Assembly (NCBI GenBank): GCA_030643515.1
Contig: DAOWLH010000051.1
Location: 1 to 13,884 of the forward strand
DNA length: 13,884 nt
Source of the DNA: Dehalococcoidia bacterium
GTDB taxonomy: Bacteria > Chloroflexota > Dehalococcoidia > Dehalococcoidales > DAOWLH01
Direction: 5' to 3'
The notes beneath the pieces are model-generated. The model searched no databases and was not told the DNA's origin. It was given only the letters and a program-made list of their open reading frames with translations. Positions 6,671 through 13,566 of the stretch are shown here, in pieces. Numbering within the stretch: position 1 is the stretch's first letter; the number at the start of each line of letters is the position of its first letter. Position numbers and translations under genes: made by a program.

Positions 6671-7708
6671 TTAAGCGAGTTCAACGGTTTCGATGACGCC
6701 GCCGCCAAGCACCTCTTCACCTCGGTAAAAAACTATGGATTGCCCCGGGGTGATTGCCCGTTGCGGCTGGTCGAAGCAAACCCGGGTGCCATCATTTTCA
6801 AGGCAAAGGCTTGCTGCGACTGCCGGTGATTTATAGCGGATTTTTGCCGTGATTCCACTCAGGTCCTGGGGGGGCTCACCCGAAATCCAGTGCAACTGGC
6901 GGGCAAGGAGCCGACTACTCAAAAGCATGTCTTCGGGGCCTACGACCACCCTGTTATTATCGGCATCAAGACTGACAACGTAGAGGCGCTTGCCAGAGGA
7001 CAGCCCCAGGCCCCGTCTCTGGCCGACAGTGTAGCAAGCCAGACCCTGGTGTCTGCCCAGGATCTCGTCCCCGGTATCAACAATATCACCGGGTTGCAAA
7101 GGGAGATGCCGGGAAACGAAGGAGCGATAGTCGCCAGAAGGTATGAAGCAGATATCCTGGCTCCCCCGGCTGGTATCCACCGGCAGGCCGAGGGCAACCG
7201 CTTTTTTCTTCACCTCCGATTTATGCATGTGACCGATAGGCAGCATGATCCGCTGCAGCTGGCTTTGGCCGATGACATAAAGGAAATAGGACTGGTCTTT
7301 CCGAGGATCGGCGCCTTTAAGCAGGCGATGGCCATTAGCCGACGACTTAGTCCGGGCATAGTGCCCGGTTGCCATAAAGTCGGCATCCATTTCCTGCGCC
7401 TTCTCTAGCAGGGCGTCAAACTTTATGAACCGGTTACAGATGACACAGGGATTGGGGGTCCGCCCCCGGTGGTATTCATCGCAAAAATAGTCAACCACCT
7501 TGCGGGAAAAAAGCTCACCGAAATCAACCACAGAATGGGGAATACCCAGCTTTCGAGCCACACGTTGGGCCCTTTCTGGAGCCGGGGAACCAGCAAAGAG
7601 CTGCATGGTGATGCCCATTACCTTAAAGCCCTGCTCCTTGAGAATGGCCGCTACCATAGAGGAATCCACCCCCCCACTCATAGCGACAGCAACCCGCCCC
7701 CCTGTCAT
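6671..7708 (-). CDS. mnmA: tRNA-specific 2-thiouridylase MnmA
   Basis: Installs sulfur at C2 of the wobble uridine in tRNA-Lys, -Glu and -Gln, using ATP and a persulfide donor. The 345-residue protein has the PP-loop SGGVDSS (11-17), the catalytic Cys91 in NPCVICN, GHYAR, KDQSYFLY, the second catalytic Cys187 in SQDICFIPSGDY, and the C-terminal YTVGQRRGLGL and SPAVAA segments. The region between the PP-loop and LGIPHSVVDF is shorter than in E. coli, which accounts for much of the length difference. The start ATG at 7708 follows the tmk TGA after a single base; GGGGAG within the end of tmk is the likely ribosome site. Both catalytic cysteines are present, so the enzyme should be active. Confidence 0.97.
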   Translation of the reverse strand: MTGGRVAVAMSGGVDSSMVAAILKEQGFKVMGITMQLFAGSPAPERAQRVARKLGIPHSVVDFGELFSRKVVDYFCDEYHRGRTPNPCVICNRFIKFDALLEKAQEMDADFMATGHYARTKSSANGHRLLKGADPRKDQSYFLYVIGQSQLQRIMLPIGHMHKSEVKKKAVALGLPVDTSRGSQDICFIPSGDYRSFVSRHLPLQPGDIVDTGDEILGRHQGLACYTVGQRRGLGLSSGKRLYVVSLDADNNRVVVGPEDMLLSSRLLARQLHWISGEPPQDLSGITAKIRYKSPAVAASLCLENDGTRVCFDQPQRAITPGQSIVFYRGEEVLGGGVIETVELA

Positions 7709-7709
7709 G

Positions 7710-8336
7710 TCAGGCTCCCCGATGCGGCAATAACCGGCCTACATTTTCCCAGATAGTCTCGGCTATCTTTTTTCTAGGTTGGTTAGCATTAACTACGAGC
7801 CAGCGCCCTGGTTCTCCGGCAGCCAGCTTAAGATAGCCCTGCCGTACTCTCTCGTGAAAGGCGACATCCTCTTTCTCAAAACGGTCCGCTAGCTCGGATT
7901 TCTTGCGGGACAAACCGTCAGCCACGGATATATGCAGCAGTATTGTCAGGTCCGGTTTTATTCCCTGTGTGGCAGCATCGTTAACTGTTTTCACCACTGA
8001 CTGGGCCAGCCCCCGGCCATAGCCCTGATAAACGGTGGTGGAATCGGCAAAACGGTCGCAAATAACCGTTTTGCCGGCTGCCAGATTAGGCCTGATGACT
8101 TTATCCAACAGCTGGCTTCTGGCAGCATTGAACAAGAGGAGCTCGGTCAATGGTGATACCTCCATCCCATCCTGCCACTTCAGCCAGTGGCTTACCTCGT
8201 CCCCCAGAGGCGTGCCTCCTGGCTCATGGGTTAGGAGAACGGGAGTGGCCTGCCTGGACAGTCGCTGGTGCCACTCTCCGGCCTGAAAGCTCTTGCCCGA
8301 GCCTTCTCCACCCTCAAAGGTAATGAACAAGGCCAT
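7710..8336 (-). CDS. tmk: Thymidylate kinase
   Basis: Phosphorylates dTMP to dTDP for DNA synthesis. The 208-residue protein has the Walker A loop GGEGSGKS (9-16), the EPGGTPLGD substrate loop (38-46), DRFADSTTVYQGYGRGL (94-110) and a C-terminal LID segment (SRKKSELADRFEKE). The usual TTQ or STQ after the P-loop Lys is SFQ here. The ATG at 8336 lies two bases beyond the TAG of the upstream R3H ATPase gene, so the two are probably co-translated. Family assignment is certain. Confidence 0.97.
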   Translation of the reverse strand: MALFITFEGGEGSGKSFQAGEWHQRLSRQATPVLLTHEPGGTPLGDEVSHWLKWQDGMEVSPLTELLLFNAARSQLLDKVIRPNLAAGKTVICDRFADSTTVYQGYGRGLAQSVVKTVNDAATQGIKPDLTILLHISVADGLSRKKSELADRFEKEDVAFHERVRQGYLKLAAGEPGRWLVVNANQPRKKIAETIWENVGRLLPHRGA

Positions 8337-8338
8337 AG

Positions 8339-9904
8339 CTATGCTTCCATCTCCTTTTTGTATATGGTAACCCGCCGCTTTGGCTCCCTCCCCAGACTTT
8401 TTGAGAGCAGGCTGCTTCTTTCGGCGACAATGTGCTGCAAACGCCTGATGTAGGCACTCTGTGGACTGAGTTCCGCCACATCCTGACCGCCCAGCACGCC
8501 GCTGGCTGCCTCCTCGGCTTCCCTGATGGCGGCACTAAAGGCACCACCCCGGCTGGTGATTTTACTGGTGCTGACTGCCGGGAACATGGTGGTCAACATC
8601 TGCCGTAACTGTACCGGTGTGTGCTTTCGGAGCACGTAGATAGGCAGGGCAGCCGCTTCGGCATCTCTGATTTTCTGGGGCCTCCGGCGGTAGTAGCTTT
8701 TTGAGGTAATCATCAGGTCGGCTTCCCCCGGATTATCAGCTAAATTCAAGGTCAGGCTCATATCCCGCGCTACCTGCTCCAGACGGCTGCGGTTTATACC
8801 GAAAGGATAAAGGCGGGGAAGCACCTGACCCTGAGCTCTCTCCGGGGGTTGTCTATCTCTGGCAGGCCTTCGCACAATATCAGGCAGCTCCTCTCGCTCT
8901 ATACGGACATCTCCGGTTTTGTCCAGCCAGCGGATCTCGGTGGTACTGGGTTGAGTGCGCAAAATGGCATCAACAGCCTGACCGACATCAGGGTGAACCG
9001 CTACCTGGTTCCTGTCTTGAATCTCGACGACGATATCAAAAGTGGGTGGTGATTTTCGCTCCAATATCGTCTTTTGGGTGCCGCGACGTTTGGCTTCTTC
9101 ATCACCCAGAGTCACTGCCTGGATGCCTCCAATGAGGTCGGACAGGGTCGGGTTGACCATCAGGTTTCCCAGTGTATTGCCGTGGGCGGTGCCGATCAGC
9201 TGGACACCACGCTCAGCAATAGTCCGGGCGGCCAGAGCCTCAAGCTCGGTGCCAATCTCATCGATGATTATAACCTCGGGCATGTGATTTTCCACGGCTT
9301 CAATCATCACCGCATGCTGCATAGTAGGTGTTGTCACCTGCATCCGGCGGGCGTGGCCGATGGCCGGGTGGGGGATATCGCCATCGCCGGCAATTTCGTT
9401 GGAGGTGTCAACAATAACTACCCGTTTCTTGAGGTCATCGGCCAGCACACGGGCGGCTTCGCGAAGCATGGTGGTTTTACCGATACCGGGGCGGCCTAAA
9501 AGCAGCACGCTTCTGGCTGACTGGACAAGGTCTTCAATGATCTTTATGGTGCCGAATACAGCCCGGCCAACACGGCAACTCAAGCCGATAATACGCCCTT
9601 TGCGATTCCTGATGGCGGAAATGCGATGCAGTGTCCGCTCAATGCCAGCCCGGTTGTCATCACCAAAGCTACCGAGACGGGAGGTAACATAGTCAATATC
9701 CTCACGGCTTACTTCCCCGGGGCTGAGGATCACTTCTCTATGAGGAAAACGAGCTTCGGGGGGGCGACCCAGGTCCATGACAACCTCCAGCAGGTCACCA
9801 ATATCTTCCTGTCGCCGAAGTGGCTGCTGGATGTGTGAAGGCAGTATTTCAACTAAAGAGTCCAGGTCATTACCGGATACTTCTGGTGAGTGTTTATCTG
9901 CCAT
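8339..9904 (-). CDS. SpoIIIAA/Ycf45-type AAA ATPase with C-terminal R3H domain
   Basis: A 521-residue protein with an N-terminal ATPase region, Walker A GRPGIGKTT (137-145), a VIVDTSNEIAGDGDIPH segment (163-179) and Walker B VIIIDE (211-216), followed by a TAHGNTLGNLMVNP sensor-like region. This is the SpoIIIAA/Ycf45 group of P-loop ATPases. Residues about 365-440 (RLYPFGINRSRLEQ onward) are the conserved middle region. The C-terminus is an R3H single-stranded nucleic-acid-binding domain, with the R-x3-H pair at R487 and H491. The protein probably binds RNA or single-stranded DNA in an ATP-dependent way; its cellular role is not known. The ATG at 9904 is preceded by GGGG nine bases upstream and by a good promoter (9936-9964). 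It is the first gene of the long minus-strand run. Confidence 0.93.
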   Translation of the reverse strand: MADKHSPEVSGNDLDSLVEILPSHIQQPLRRQEDIGDLLEVVMDLGRPPEARFPHREVILSPGEVSREDIDYVTSRLGSFGDDNRAGIERTLHRISAIRNRKGRIIGLSCRVGRAVFGTIKIIEDLVQSARSVLLLGRPGIGKTTMLREAARVLADDLKKRVVIVDTSNEIAGDGDIPHPAIGHARRMQVTTPTMQHAVMIEAVENHMPEVIIIDEIGTELEALAARTIAERGVQLIGTAHGNTLGNLMVNPTLSDLIGGIQAVTLGDEEAKRRGTQKTILERKSPPTFDIVVEIQDRNQVAVHPDVGQAVDAILRTQPSTTEIRWLDKTGDVRIEREELPDIVRRPARDRQPPERAQGQVLPRLYPFGINRSRLEQVARDMSLTLNLADNPGEADLMITSKSYYRRRPQKIRDAEAAALPIYVLRKHTPVQLRQMLTTMFPAVSTSKITSRGGAFSAAIREAEEAASGVLGGQDVAELSPQSAYIRRLQHIVAERSSLLSKSLGREPKRRVTIYKKEMEA

Positions 9905-9935
9905 TTATAAGTGCCCCAATTGGTAAACTGTGACC

Positions 9936-9964
9936 ATTGTACTATTATCCCGATGCCTCATCAA
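9936..9964 (-). promoter_or_regulatory. Promoter of the R3H ATPase-tmk-mnmA-rnhB run
   Basis: On the minus strand TTGATG (9964-9959) and TACAAT (9941-9936) are separated by exactly 17 bases, matching the sigma-70 consensus at 4 and 5 positions. Transcription would begin near 9929 and give a leader of about 25 bases before the ATG at 9904. Confidence 0.6.
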
Positions 9965-9987
9965 GCTTCTACGGCTGGCTTATTTTG

Positions 9988-9996
9988 TGATATACT
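9988..9996 (+). promoter_or_regulatory. Extended -10 promoter of tRNA-Thr
   Basis: TGA plus TATACT (9988-9996) is an extended -10 element. Its predicted start near 10003 falls just before the tRNA 5' end at 10005. The -35 region (TTCTAC, 9967-9972, 18-base spacer) is weak, as expected for an extended -10 promoter. It is back to back with the promoter of the divergent operon. Confidence 0.55.
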
Positions 9997-10004
9997 TTGC
10001 CGAT

Positions 10005-10079
10005 GCCAGCGTAGCTCAGTGGTAGAGCAGCGGTTTCGTAAACCGCAGGTCAAGAGTTCGACTCTCTTCGCTGGCTCCA
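10005..10079 (+). tRNA. tRNA-Thr (anticodon CGT), CCA encoded
   Basis: A complete 75-base cloverleaf. The acceptor stem GCCAGCG pairs with CGCTGGC; the D arm is GCTC/GAGC with AGTGGTA; the anticodon stem is GCGGT/ACCGC with loop TTCGTAA; the T arm is AAGAG/CTCTT with loop TTCGACT; then T73 and genomic CCA. The anticodon CGT at 10037-10039 reads the threonine codon ACG. The next gene starts 24 bases after the CCA on the same strand, with no terminator seen, so they are probably cotranscribed. Confidence 0.97.
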
Positions 10080-10103
10080 TAACAGGTTATAAGGTTGGAA
10101 TGT

Positions 10104-10880
10104 ATGAGTAAATTCATAGATAAGCTAAGGCAGTCATCGCAGATGGCAGTGCGACCAATGGGTTTTAAGGCCGCACACACTATCTCCAAGTCAAGGTTAC
10201 TGCTCGTCGCCAGACTGGGGCAATCCAAAATTGATGCACTGGATGAACTCGTAGCCGGTGCCGATGCCGGGCTTTTACCGGTAACCGGAACCTACGGAGC
10301 TACTAGACTAAAAGAGGCGGTGAAATCAATGTCGCCCATCCCCTTTGGGGCCTGGCTGGAAGCAACGGGGCGGAGAGAGGTAAAACAGCTTGACAGAGCA
10401 GGTGCTGACTTTATGATTTTTGCAGCGGAAAAGATGCCGCTATCACTGCCAGATACCGAAGAGATGGGCCGAATCCTGGCGATTGAGCCCCTTGATAAAG
10501 AGTGGCTGATACCGGCAATCAATGACCTCCCCCTGGATGCAGTGTTTATTGAAAGCCAGTCAAAGAGCGGTCTCACCTGGCATCAACTGATGATAATCAA
10601 GCGTATTGCCGGCCTGCTGACCAAGCCGGTACTGGTTCCCGTAAATGCCGTTATCAGCCAAAAAGAGCTTCAGTTACTCTGGGAAGCGGGTGTTGCTGGA
10701 GTGGTAGCTGATGTCACCCCGGAAAAGCGTGGTGAATTAAAAAAGCTTCGCCAGATAATTGATAGCCTGACGCCACCATCAAAGGTCAGGCGGGGGAAAG
10801 CGAGGGCACTGGTACCGGCTGTACTCGCAGAATTAAGCCCGGTAACTGGAGAAGAAGAAGAGGAAGAGGAATCCCTCTAG
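10104..10880 (+). CDS. Uncharacterised protein, probable TIM-barrel fold with acidic C-terminal tail
   Basis: I do not recognise a named family. The 258 residues show eight spaced hydrophobic strands alternating with helices, as expected for a (beta/alpha)8 barrel: SRLLLVARL (30-38), AGLLPV (55-60), IPFGAWLE (79-86), ADFMIFA (101-107), EWLIPA (133-138), LDAVFIE (144-150), PVLVPVNAVIS (175-185) and GVAGVVADV (196-204). GADAG, AGAD and EAGVAGVV resemble the phosphate-binding turns of ThiE/IMPDH-like barrels, but no catalytic motif is clear. A basic stretch (KVRRGKAR) precedes a proline/valine segment and ends in seven consecutive glutamates plus SL. The ATG at 10104 has AAGG (10091-10094) upstream; an upstream TTG at 10095 is less likely. 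The gene lies directly behind tRNA-Thr and converges on guaB3. The fold is inference, the function unknown. Confidence 0.8.
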   Translation: MSKFIDKLRQSSQMAVRPMGFKAAHTISKSRLLLVARLGQSKIDALDELVAGADAGLLPVTGTYGATRLKEAVKSMSPIPFGAWLEATGRREVKQLDRAGADFMIFAAEKMPLSLPDTEEMGRILAIEPLDKEWLIPAINDLPLDAVFIESQSKSGLTWHQLMIIKRIAGLLTKPVLVPVNAVISQKELQLLWEAGVAGVVADVTPEKRGELKKLRQIIDSLTPPSKVRRGKARALVPAVLAELSPVTGEEEEEEESL

Positions 10881-10901
10881 AGCTTCTTTAGCATGGGGTT
10901 G

Positions 10902-12047
10902 CTAAGCGCTGGGGCCGGTTAGCTGCCACGACTTTCCTTCGGTAATAATCGTTGGCGCAATTATCATCTCAACCTGCTGCATCTCTTTGATGGTAGCTGC
11001 ACCGCAGACACCCATTGCTGTGCGCAGAGAGCCAACCAGGTTCTGGCTGCCATCGGTGACCGAGGTTGGCCCGAAGAGAATCTGTTCCAGAGTACCGGTT
11101 GTCCCCACCTTTATCCTGGTACCCCGGGGAAGTGCCGGATGGGGGTGAGACATGCCCCAGTGGTAACCCCTGCCGGGGGCCTCCATGGCCTGGGCGAAGG
11201 GAGAACCGAGCATAACGGCATCGGCACCGGCGACAATGGCCTTACACACCTCCCCACCCTTGCGGAAGCCACCATCTGTTATTATGGGCACATATCTGCC
11301 GGATTCTTTCAGGTAGCTGTCTCTGGCAGCGGCACAGTCAATGGTAGCTGTTATCTGGGGGACACCGACACCAAGAACTTCCCTGGTGGTACAGGCGGCA
11401 CCGGGGCCAACACCTACCAGAATTCCAGAGACGCCAGTCTGCATAAGTTCCAGGCAGGCGTTATGGCTGACACAGTTACCGACGACCACCGGTATCGGTA
11501 CCGACTGGCAGAGCTCACTGAAAACCAGTCCGCGATAGCTCTTGGATATATGACGGGCAGTGGTAACTGTTGATTGAACCACCAGAATATCAGCCTGGGC
11601 TTCGGCAATCAGAGATGCAAAGCGCTTGGTATTTGCCGGAGTCAACGAGACAGCGCACACCGCTCCGGCACTCTTGATTTTATTAATCCGCTCACCGATG
11701 AGGTTTTCCTTAATCGGCTGAGAATATATCTTTTGCAGCAGGGCAGTAATTTTACTATCCGGTGACTGGGAAACCTCGGCCAGTATCTCACCGGGGTTGT
11801 CGTAACGGGCCTGAATACCCTCGAGGTTGAGCACCGCCAGCCCTCCCATCTTACTCATGGCAATGGCAATGTCGGGGTCGGTCACAGCATCCATGGCCGC
11901 CGCCAGAATGGGAATAGCCAGGGTGTTGTTGCCTATCACAAGCTCGATGTTTGTCTGGTCCGGATTTAAGGTGATATCTCCAGGCACGATAGCCACTTCG
12001 TCAAACCCATAAGCGCGGCGCAGTTGATTGGATTGCGATGGGCTCAT
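10902..12047 (-). CDS. guaB3: GuaB3-type IMP dehydrogenase family protein
   Basis: An IMP dehydrogenase/GMP reductase-family TIM barrel without the CBS pair, about 381 residues, as in the GuaB3 proteins of actinobacteria and cyanobacteria. Diagnostic runs are RRAYGFDEVAIVPG, GGLAVLNLEGIQARYDNP, QPIKENLIGERI, LVGVGPGAACTTREVLGVG with the catalytic Cys (residue 219 from this start), ITDGGFRKGGEVCKAIVAGAD, and the flap region APGRGYHWGM with PHPALPRGTRIKVGTTGTLE. IMPDH activity has been reported for a cyanobacterial GuaB3; here activity is inferred from the retained cysteine. The strong site GGGAGG (12058-12053) favours the second ATG, at 12047, with five-base spacing; ATG 12050 is only two bases away. 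The frame extends 40 codons further upstream but crosses the promoter, so I reject that start. It is monocistronic as far as can be seen. Confidence 0.92.
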   Translation of the reverse strand: MSPSQSNQLRRAYGFDEVAIVPGDITLNPDQTNIELVIGNNTLAIPILAAAMDAVTDPDIAIAMSKMGGLAVLNLEGIQARYDNPGEILAEVSQSPDSKITALLQKIYSQPIKENLIGERINKIKSAGAVCAVSLTPANTKRFASLIAEAQADILVVQSTVTTARHISKSYRGLVFSELCQSVPIPVVVGNCVSHNACLELMQTGVSGILVGVGPGAACTTREVLGVGVPQITATIDCAAARDSYLKESGRYVPIITDGGFRKGGEVCKAIVAGADAVMLGSPFAQAMEAPGRGYHWGMSHPHPALPRGTRIKVGTTGTLEQILFGPTSVTDGSQNLVGSLRTAMGVCGAATIKEMQQVEMIIAPTIITEGKSWQLTGPSA

Positions 12048-12054
12048 CATGTCC

Positions 12055-12066
12055 TCCCTTAAGGGA
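12055..12066. promoter_or_regulatory. Twelve-base palindrome at the guaB3 transcription start
   Basis: TCCCTTAAGGGA is a perfect palindrome lying over the predicted start (about 12062) and partly over the ribosome site. It could be an operator, or in RNA a short four-base-pair hairpin with a TTAA loop masking the ribosome site. No trans factor is evident. Confidence 0.4.
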
Positions 12067-12068
12067 AA

Positions 12069-12097
12069 ACTATAACAAAAGCCGCTTTTTAAGTCAA
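12069..12097 (-). promoter_or_regulatory. guaB3 promoter
   Basis: On the minus strand TTGACT (12097-12092) and TATAGT (12074-12069) each match the sigma-70 consensus at five of six positions, with an exact 17-base spacer. The predicted start near 12062 leaves a leader of only 12-15 bases, filled by the ribosome-binding site GGGAGG. This is the best promoter in the window. Confidence 0.75.
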
Positions 12098-12141
12098 GAA
12101 ATTCGAGGTTATACCTAGAGCACTCACTAAGGCAGGTTACG

Positions 12142-12173
12142 GGGCTGCCGGAGAGCCCACCCGCCGGCAACCC
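12142..12173 (-). terminator. Hairpin after hcp, possible terminator
   Basis: Downstream of the hcp stop, GGGTTGCCGG (12173-12164) can pair with CCGGCAGCCC (12151-12142), a ten-pair stem with one G-U wobble and a 12-base loop. No T-run follows, so it is not a classical intrinsic terminator. It may slow polymerase or protect the 3' end of the hcp message. The rest of the 12098-12186 gap shows nothing further. Confidence 0.35.
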
Positions 12174-12186
12174 AATGCTACATCAG

Positions 12187-13470
12187 CTAGCCAAGGATGG
12201 CTGCTACATCCTGCTCCGGAGTGGTTATCATCTTCAGGCCGAAGGTGTCCTGTAGTATCTTGAAAACGTTGGCGGAGATGAATGCCGGAGGACTGGGACC
12301 GATGCGAATATCCTTAATGCCCAGATGGAGCAGCGTCAGCAGAATGGCCACTGCCTTTTGTTCATACCAGGAAAGCACCATAGAGAGAGGTAGTTCGTTG
12401 ACACCGACGTCGAAGGCTTTTGCCAGCGCCAGGGCTACCTGTATTGCCGAGTAGGCATCGTTGCACTGGCCGATGTCCAGCAGGCGGGGCAGGCCATCGA
12501 TGGTGCCCAGGTCAAGGTTGTTGAATCGGTACTTGCCACAGGCCAGCGTCAGCACCAGGGTATCCTGGGGCAGCTTTTCAACAAACTCGGTGTAGTAGTT
12601 GCGTCCCGGCCTGGCGCCATCGCAGCCGCCGACCAGGAAAAAGTGGCGTATCTTGCCTGTTTTGACCAGGTTAACAACTTTGTCCGCAACCCCAAGAATG
12701 GCCGTGTAATGGAAGCCGGTGGTTAAAGACCCTCCCGATTCTTCAGTGAGAGGTGGCAAGCTCCTGGCCTTATCAATCAAGGGTTGGAAGTTACGCCCTT
12801 CTATATGGGTGGCGCCCGGTATACCGGCCATACCACTGGTGAAAAGCCTATCTTTGTATGATTCTTTGGGCAGCAAGGCGCAATTGGTGGTGGCCAGTAT
12901 GGCACCGGGGAAGCGGGCAAACTCCTCCTTCTGTTTCTGCCAGGCACCACCAAAGTTAGCCACCAGGTGACTGAACTTCTTGAACTCAGGATAGGCATGG
13001 GCGGGCAGCATCTCACCATGAGTGTAGACGTTAATGCCTGTGCCCTCGGTCTGCTTTAGCAGTTCGTGCAAATCGAGCAGGTCGTGGCCGGTTATGAGGA
13101 TGCCCGGACCCGCCCTGGTACCGGTGGAGACTTCCGTCGGCGTTGGGTTGCCGAAGTGGCTGGTGTGTGCCCCGTTCAACATCTCCATGGTTCTAAGGTT
13201 CATCTCGCCACACTTCAGGACAAGGCCGACATAGCGATTGGCGTCAAGGTTTACGTTGGTGGCAGTGGTGAAAAGAGCTTCGGAGATGAAGGCATCAACT
13301 TCATCATCACTGGCGCCAAGTTCCCGGGCGTGATGGACATAGGCGGCCATACCCTTAAGACCGAAGAGCAACGTATCCTGAAGGCTCTGGATGTCCTCGG
13401 TCTTCTCGCACACTCCAATCGTTGTACACCCGGTCCCCTTGGCTGTCTGTTCGCATTGATAGCAAAACAC
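12187..13470 (-). CDS. hcp: Hybrid cluster protein (hydroxylamine reductase), short class III-like form
   Basis: An iron-sulfur-oxygen protein reported to reduce hydroxylamine and nitric oxide and to act in nitrosative stress. The N-terminal cluster motif is C3-x2-C6-x8-C15-x5-C21. All hybrid-cluster ligands are in place by family alignment: H129 (ITGHDL), E153 (THGEMLPAH), C197 (TTNC), C283 (VGGCDG, the persulfide cysteine), C311 (LACGKYRFN), C336 (IGQCND), and E370 with K372 (WYEQKA). At 427 residues it is about 100 shorter than the usual 540-550. The N-terminal cysteine region runs straight into a single helical segment, as described for class III Hcps, so this is a natural short form rather than a truncation. 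The start is GTG at 13470, ten bases after CAGGAGG. It lies 96 bases downstream of an Rrf2-type regulator. Confidence 0.95.
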   Translation of the reverse strand: MFCYQCEQTAKGTGCTTIGVCEKTEDIQSLQDTLLFGLKGMAAYVHHARELGASDDEVDAFISEALFTTATNVNLDANRYVGLVLKCGEMNLRTMEMLNGAHTSHFGNPTPTEVSTGTRAGPGILITGHDLLDLHELLKQTEGTGINVYTHGEMLPAHAYPEFKKFSHLVANFGGAWQKQKEEFARFPGAILATTNCALLPKESYKDRLFTSGMAGIPGATHIEGRNFQPLIDKARSLPPLTEESGGSLTTGFHYTAILGVADKVVNLVKTGKIRHFFLVGGCDGARPGRNYYTEFVEKLPQDTLVLTLACGKYRFNNLDLGTIDGLPRLLDIGQCNDAYSAIQVALALAKAFDVGVNELPLSMVLSWYEQKAVAILLTLLHLGIKDIRIGPSPPAFISANVFKILQDTFGLKMITTPEQDVAAILG

Positions 13471-13506
13471 TATTTTTATTCCTCCTGATTAAGTTCTTTA
13501 ACTGCT

Positions 13507-13549
13507 ACAATTGTCGATTCCGGCATCATCCCATCATAGGCAATTGCCT
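13507..13549. promoter_or_regulatory. Two CAATTG-centred palindromes upstream of hcp
   Basis: AGGCAATTGCCT (13538-13549) is a perfect 12-base palindrome and ACAATTGT (13507-13514) a perfect 8-base one. Both are centred on CAATTG, with centres 33 bases apart, close to three helical turns. They lie in the 96-base gap between the Rrf2 regulator and hcp and are candidate operator half-sites. No convincing -35/-10 pair was found in this gap. Confidence 0.35.
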
Positions 13550-13566
13550 CCTGATATTACTAATTA

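Noticed and set aside
6890..7408. Plus-strand reading frame of 172 codons
   Set aside because: Antisense to mnmA, which has all catalytic motifs. No independent support.
9911..10228. Short reading frames over the tRNA region on both strands
   Set aside because: They run through the tRNA-Thr gene and the promoters and have no coding signature.
10881..10906. TTAGC-loop-GCTAA hairpin between the convergent barrel-protein and guaB3 genes
   Set aside because: The stem is only five or six pairs and AT-rich with no T-run on either strand, too weak to call a terminator.
12048..12170. Forty-codon upstream extension of guaB3
   Set aside because: It crosses a strong promoter and lacks a ribosome site, whereas GGGAGG sits just before the ATG pair at 12050/12047.
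12187..13470. Hcp as a truncated or broken gene because it is about 100 residues short
   Set aside because: All cluster ligands are present and the missing part matches the known class III deletion in domain 1, so it is an intact short form.
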